Below, piece by piece: positions 61,296 to 64,000 of a stretch of DNA of 64,000 nucleotides (positions are counted from its first letter, which is position 1; each line of letters opens with the position of its first letter). Below the pieces are notes generated by a model, which saw only the letters and a program-made list of their open reading frames with translations, ran no database searches and was not told the origin of the DNA. The translations under genes and the position numbers were made by a program. The stretch comes from an uncultured Eubacterium sp. (GTDB taxonomy: Bacteria > Bacillota > Clostridia > Oscillospirales > Acutalibacteraceae). The DNA lies in NCBI GenBank assembly GCA_910577195.1, contig CAJTLP010000006.1, forward strand, positions 109,962 to 173,961, read 5' to 3'.

Positions 61296-62672
61296 TCAGT
61301 TGTTTTTCAATTTGTTTACCATCATTCTGGCAACCTTGTATATGTCACCGCAGCCGAGCGTGATAACCAAATCACCTGCCTGAGCGTGAGAAAGCACATA
61401 GTCACATATTTCTTCAAAGGTGTCAAGCTGTATGGAATTCGGTATCTTGTCCGCTAAATCCTTTGCTTTTATACCTATTGTATTTACCTCACGGCTTCCC
61501 ATAATTGCTGAAATAATGCATTTATCAGGAATCTGTAAAACCTCTGCAAAATCATTAAGCAGAAGCGATGTTCGTGTGAATGTGAATGGCTGGTGAACTG
61601 CCCATACATTTTTATAACCCATTTTCATTGCCGCCTCAAGTGTAACCTTGAGTTCAGCAGGGTGATGGGCATAATCGTCAGCAAAGGTGATTCCGTTGTA
61701 TTCACCTAAAAGCTCAAAACGTCTTGAAGCACCGCCGAATGCTTTAAGTCCTCTGCATATGCTTTCAATGTCAGCTCCGCTTTCATATGCCGCTGCAAAG
61801 GCACAAAGTGAGTTAAGAATGTTATGCTCGCCCGGAACAGAAAGCTCAACCTTTGCAGTAAATTCACCGTTGTGATAAACATCATATGATGATTTAAAGC
61901 CACCGGGTACATCAATGTTTTTAGCAACCCATTCATTATCGTCATTTTTACCGATGCTTATCAGTCTCTTGCCTGTTATACCTTTGAGTGTATCAACGGT
62001 GTTTTTGTCATCACCGTTATATATAATGGTTTTAGTGGTCTTATCGGCGAATTTTCTGAAGGATTTTTTTATGTTTTCAATATTTTCGAAGAAATCAAGG
62101 TGATCCTCATCAATATTCAGAATAACCGCAATGTCCGGATTCATCTTTAAAAATGTGTTGTTGAATTCACAGCTCTCGCACACAAAATTCTGGCTGTGAC
62201 CGTATCTTCCATAAGCGTCAATCACAGGCAGCTTTCCGCCGATAACTGCACTTGGGTCAAGCCCTGCCTCAAGCAAAACCTGTGTAATCATAGATGATGT
62301 TGTGGTTTTTCCGTGTGTACCGCATACGCCGATACAGTTTGAAAAAATTCTGCTCATTGCACCGAGCAGCTCAGCACGTTCAAAGCAGGGGAAGTGTTTC
62401 TTGGCATATTCAAGCTCTTCATTTCCTGCAAGGATTGCGTTTGTATAAATTACAAGTTCAATATCATCCGTAAGGTTTTCCTTAACCTGACCGAGATATA
62501 CTTTTGCACCTTCTTTTTCGATTCTTCTGAAGGTTTCAGTGTCGTTATTATCAGAGCCTGAAAGCTCATATCCAAGTGAAATAAGTATTTCGGCAAGAGG
62601 GCACATTCCTGAACCGCCGATGCCGATAAAATGTATTCTTTTCGCTTTTTTTAATATTTCATCTATACTCAT
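61296..62672 (-). CDS. murC: UDP-N-acetylmuramate-L-alanine ligase MurC
   Basis: 458 residues. Adds L-alanine to UDP-MurNAc, the first peptide step of peptidoglycan synthesis. IHFIGIGGSGMCPLAEILIS (Rossmann/UDP-binding start), GVCGTHGKTTTSSMITQVLL (ATP loop, about 110), EFNNTFL and NIDEDHLDFF (metal/ligand), GEHNILNSLCAFAAAYESGA, and DDYAHHPAELKVTLEAAM are all in place. Normal length. Isolated from other mur genes here. Cytoplasmic. Confidence 0.95.
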   Translation of the reverse strand: MSIDEILKKAKRIHFIGIGGSGMCPLAEILISLGYELSGSDNNDTETFRRIEKEGAKVYLGQVKENLTDDIELVIYTNAILAGNEELEYAKKHFPCFERAELLGAMSRIFSNCIGVCGTHGKTTTSSMITQVLLEAGLDPSAVIGGKLPVIDAYGRYGHSQNFVCESCEFNNTFLKMNPDIAVILNIDEDHLDFFENIENIKKSFRKFADKTTKTIIYNGDDKNTVDTLKGITGKRLISIGKNDDNEWVAKNIDVPGGFKSSYDVYHNGEFTAKVELSVPGEHNILNSLCAFAAAYESGADIESICRGLKAFGGASRRFELLGEYNGITFADDYAHHPAELKVTLEAAMKMGYKNVWAVHQPFTFTRTSLLLNDFAEVLQIPDKCIISAIMGSREVNTIGIKAKDLADKIPNSIQLDTFEEICDYVLSHAQAGDLVITLGCGDIYKVARMMVNKLKNN

Positions 62673-62805
62673 CAGAGCAAGCCTCCGTCAAAACAATTTA
62701 ATATATTATACTACTATTATGTGAAAAAATAAATAGTAACTTTGCCGTTAACTAATATTTTTTTATTTCATAGTATAAAGGGATAGCTGATATGTTATTA
62801 GAGAT

Positions 62806-62966
62806 TATAGTGTGAAAAATCACACTATAACGATTATATTGCCCTCAAAATTTGCCTATGGCATAATTTTGAGATGGCTGTAATTACCATTAACGCCTTG
62901 TCAGGCTACAGCAGGTGTTGATGATTTTTAATGAACAATTTGTAGCCTGAAAGGCTATGGTAATTA
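62806..62966 (+). promoter_or_regulatory. Three successive stem-loops in the dpaA leader
   Basis: Stem 1: TATAGTGTGA (62806-62815) with TCACACTATA (62820-62829). Stem 2: CTCAAAATT (62844-62852) with AATTTTGAG (62865-62873), plus inner GCC/GGC. Stem 3: TAATTACCAT (62881-62890), GCC and TCAGGCTACA (62901-62910) with TGTAGCCTGA (62941-62950), GGC and ATGGTAATTA (62957-62966). The right arm of stem 3 reaches to the dpaA start codon and covers its upstream AAAGG. Either a translational control leader or an inserted palindromic repeat. The rest of 62673-62805 is AT-rich with no other feature. Confidence 0.6.
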
Positions 62967-62968
62967 TT

Positions 62969-63694
62969 ATGAAACTTAAAACTTTTACGATTCCTTACTT
63001 AACAGATGAAAGACTTGAATATGCCAAAGAATATCTTGTTGACAATGGTTATTCCTATGTTGAGGATGTTGCGTCAGCAGATTTTGTTATATTGCCTATT
63101 CCCGTTAAAAAATATATGTTTGACAAGCTGGAGGATAAAACAGTGTTTTACGGTGTAGGTGATTATAAGGGCTTTGATTATAATAAGATTAAAGCCTTTC
63201 TGCTTGAAAATGCTTTTTTAACCTCAGAGGGTGCAATTGCACTTTATAAAGAAAATTCAAATATGTCCATTTACAATTCAAAGGTGCTGATTACAGGCTA
63301 CGGCAGAATTGCACAGGCGCTTCATAAGGCGTTGGCTGCACTGGGTGCGGATGTGACCGTTTGCTCGCGCAGTAAGGAAAGCATAGCTCTTTCACGTTTT
63401 AACGGAGCAAATCATATAACCTTTGATGAGCTGGCTGTAAAAAATGATTACGATATCGTATTCAATACAGTACCGCATATTATTTTCACTAAGGCAGAGC
63501 TTGATGCGTTGGGCAGTGATGTTACTCTTATTGATCTTGCATCCTTTCCAGGCGGAGTGGATACACTCTATGCAAAATCAAAGGGTATTAAACTGATTGA
63601 CGGTAAGCGACTGCCGTCTCGCTATTCAAAAAAATCAGCAGGATACTTAATCGGAAAAACAATAAACCAAATTATAAAGGAGGATTTTTCTTGA
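62969..63694 (+). CDS. dpaA: Dipicolinate synthase subunit A
   Basis: 241 residues from ATG 62969; ATG 62957 would add four residues and is possible (both have poor ribosome-site spacing). DpaA, with DpaB, makes dipicolinate in the mother cell during sporulation; the product loads the spore core. SADFVILPIPVK, then the Rossmann dinucleotide-binding core SKVLITGYGRIAQALHKALA, ALGADVTVCSRS, YDIVFNTVPHIIF and DLASFPGGVD are typical. Shorter N-terminal domain than the 297-residue Bacillus protein. Overlaps dpaB by 4 nt. Expected to be SigK-controlled. Confidence 0.9.
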   Translation: MKLKTFTIPYLTDERLEYAKEYLVDNGYSYVEDVASADFVILPIPVKKYMFDKLEDKTVFYGVGDYKGFDYNKIKAFLLENAFLTSEGAIALYKENSNMSIYNSKVLITGYGRIAQALHKALAALGADVTVCSRSKESIALSRFNGANHITFDELAVKNDYDIVFNTVPHIIFTKAELDALGSDVTLIDLASFPGGVDTLYAKSKGIKLIDGKRLPSRYSKKSAGYLIGKTINQIIKEDFS

Positions 63695-64000
63695 ACATCG
63701 GTTATTGCCTGACAGGTTCATTCTGCACCTTTGCAAAATCAATTGATGCCGTAAAAGCTTTGGTAAAGGCTGGGCATAGTGTTACACCGATCATGAGCGA
63801 AAATGCTTATTCAAAAGATACACGATTCGGAAATGCTGTTGATATACAGAATAAACTGATTGAAATAACAGGCAACAGCATTATCCATACAATAGAACAG
63901 GCAGAGCCTGTCGGTCCAAAGAAAATGTTTGACGTGCTTGCAATCGTTCCCTGCACAGGAAATACCCTTGCAAAGCTTGCAAACGGAATTACGGATACAT
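63691..64000 (+). CDS. dpaB: Dipicolinate synthase subunit B, 5' part
   Basis: TTG start at 63691 overlaps the dpaA stop (TTGA); AGGAGG (63678-63683) is 7 nt upstream. First 103 residues visible: NIGYCLTGSFCTFAKSIDAV, MSENAYSKDTRFG, VGPKKMFDVLAIVPCTGNTL, typical of the flavoprotein-like (HFCD) SpoVFB/DpaB family. Continues beyond the window end. Together with DpaA it forms the dipicolinate synthase that uses the lysine-pathway intermediate. Confidence 0.92.
   Translation, partial: MNIGYCLTGSFCTFAKSIDAVKALVKAGHSVTPIMSENAYSKDTRFGNAVDIQNKLIEITGNSIIHTIEQAEPVGPKKMFDVLAIVPCTGNTLAKLANGITDT

Noticed and set aside
1..64000. CRISPR arrays, rRNA genes and complete tRNA genes
   Set aside because: No regularly spaced direct repeats, no rRNA core sequences and no complete cloverleaf were seen on either strand; a software scan could still find a missed tRNA.

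Overview
The window looks like the chromosome of a low-GC, spore-forming member of the Clostridia, most likely an Oscillospiraceae (Ruminococcus-like) gut anaerobe. The best evidence is on the right: an uninterrupted sigK-type sporulation sigma factor, dpaA and the start of dpaB (dipicolinate synthase), murC and two PrsA-like foldases. The genus is an inference. About three quarters of the window is accessory DNA made of stacked mobile modules.

Layout. (1) 1-8044: mobilisation module of an integrative element: a possible oriT with TGGGTTGC repeats, a small relaxosome-type protein, a MobL-type relaxase with a Sel1-repeat tail, an AAA/DUF4143 ATPase, a Toprim primase-like protein, a VirD4/TraG-type coupling protein and a winged-helix protein. 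(2) 8176-9632: a tyrosine recombinase gene enclosed by perfect 27-bp inverted repeats, with a consensus promoter just inside the left repeat that points outward. It reads as an invertible promoter switch facing the next module. (3) 9700-33509: a long, AT-rich, almost entirely co-directional gene set. It holds an XRE regulator, SUKH and HNH proteins, two HerA/TraD-type ATPases (the second lacking a recognisable P-loop), two vWA proteins, a PP2C phosphatase, a transglutaminase-like protein, a membrane protein kinase, a VTT membrane protein, a DUF5685 protein and a methyltransferase. These are followed by a six-cysteine peptide with its radical SAM/SPASM enzyme, a Sel1/LRR/Jag_N giant, a CFI-box protein, small Cys proteins, a membrane metallopeptidase, an ADP-ribosylglycohydrolase, a SIMPL protein, a decayed GyrB-like protein ending in a DnaA domain I-like segment, and a 32-aa peptide. 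(4) 33857-39972: sigma-like gene with a hairpin over its ribosome binding site, a 380-nt structured non-coding stretch, MazF-type toxin and three overlapping large serine recombinase genes (the middle one lacks the catalytic domain). (5) 40074-44984: a second cassette with HTH, RepA-like ATPase and a serine recombinase whose C-terminus carries a domain that recurs in the next three genes. (6) 45230-46851: a HEPN-like plus AbiH abortive-infection pair. (7) 46950-49892: scar with a tyrosine integrase 3' fragment and a phage-like fragment, which truncates yhgE. (8) 49893-64000: host backbone (O-antigen ligase-like protein, two PPIases, fumarase beta-domain protein, SigK, IS1182 remnant, lipoprotein, membrane protein, MurC, DpaA, DpaB).

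Working model (inference): region 3 is a membrane-linked, phosphorylation-controlled conflict or signalling system. It has the kinase, PP2C and vWA core known from TerY-P-type gene sets, combined with a radical-SAM-modified peptide, and expression may be phase-variable through inversion of region 2. In the orientation sequenced, the outward promoter points away from region 3 and into a bidirectional terminator, so the sequenced clone would be in the low-expression state. RNA structures that could add control lie before the PP2C gene, between the peptide and its radical SAM enzyme, before the sigma-like gene and before dpaA.
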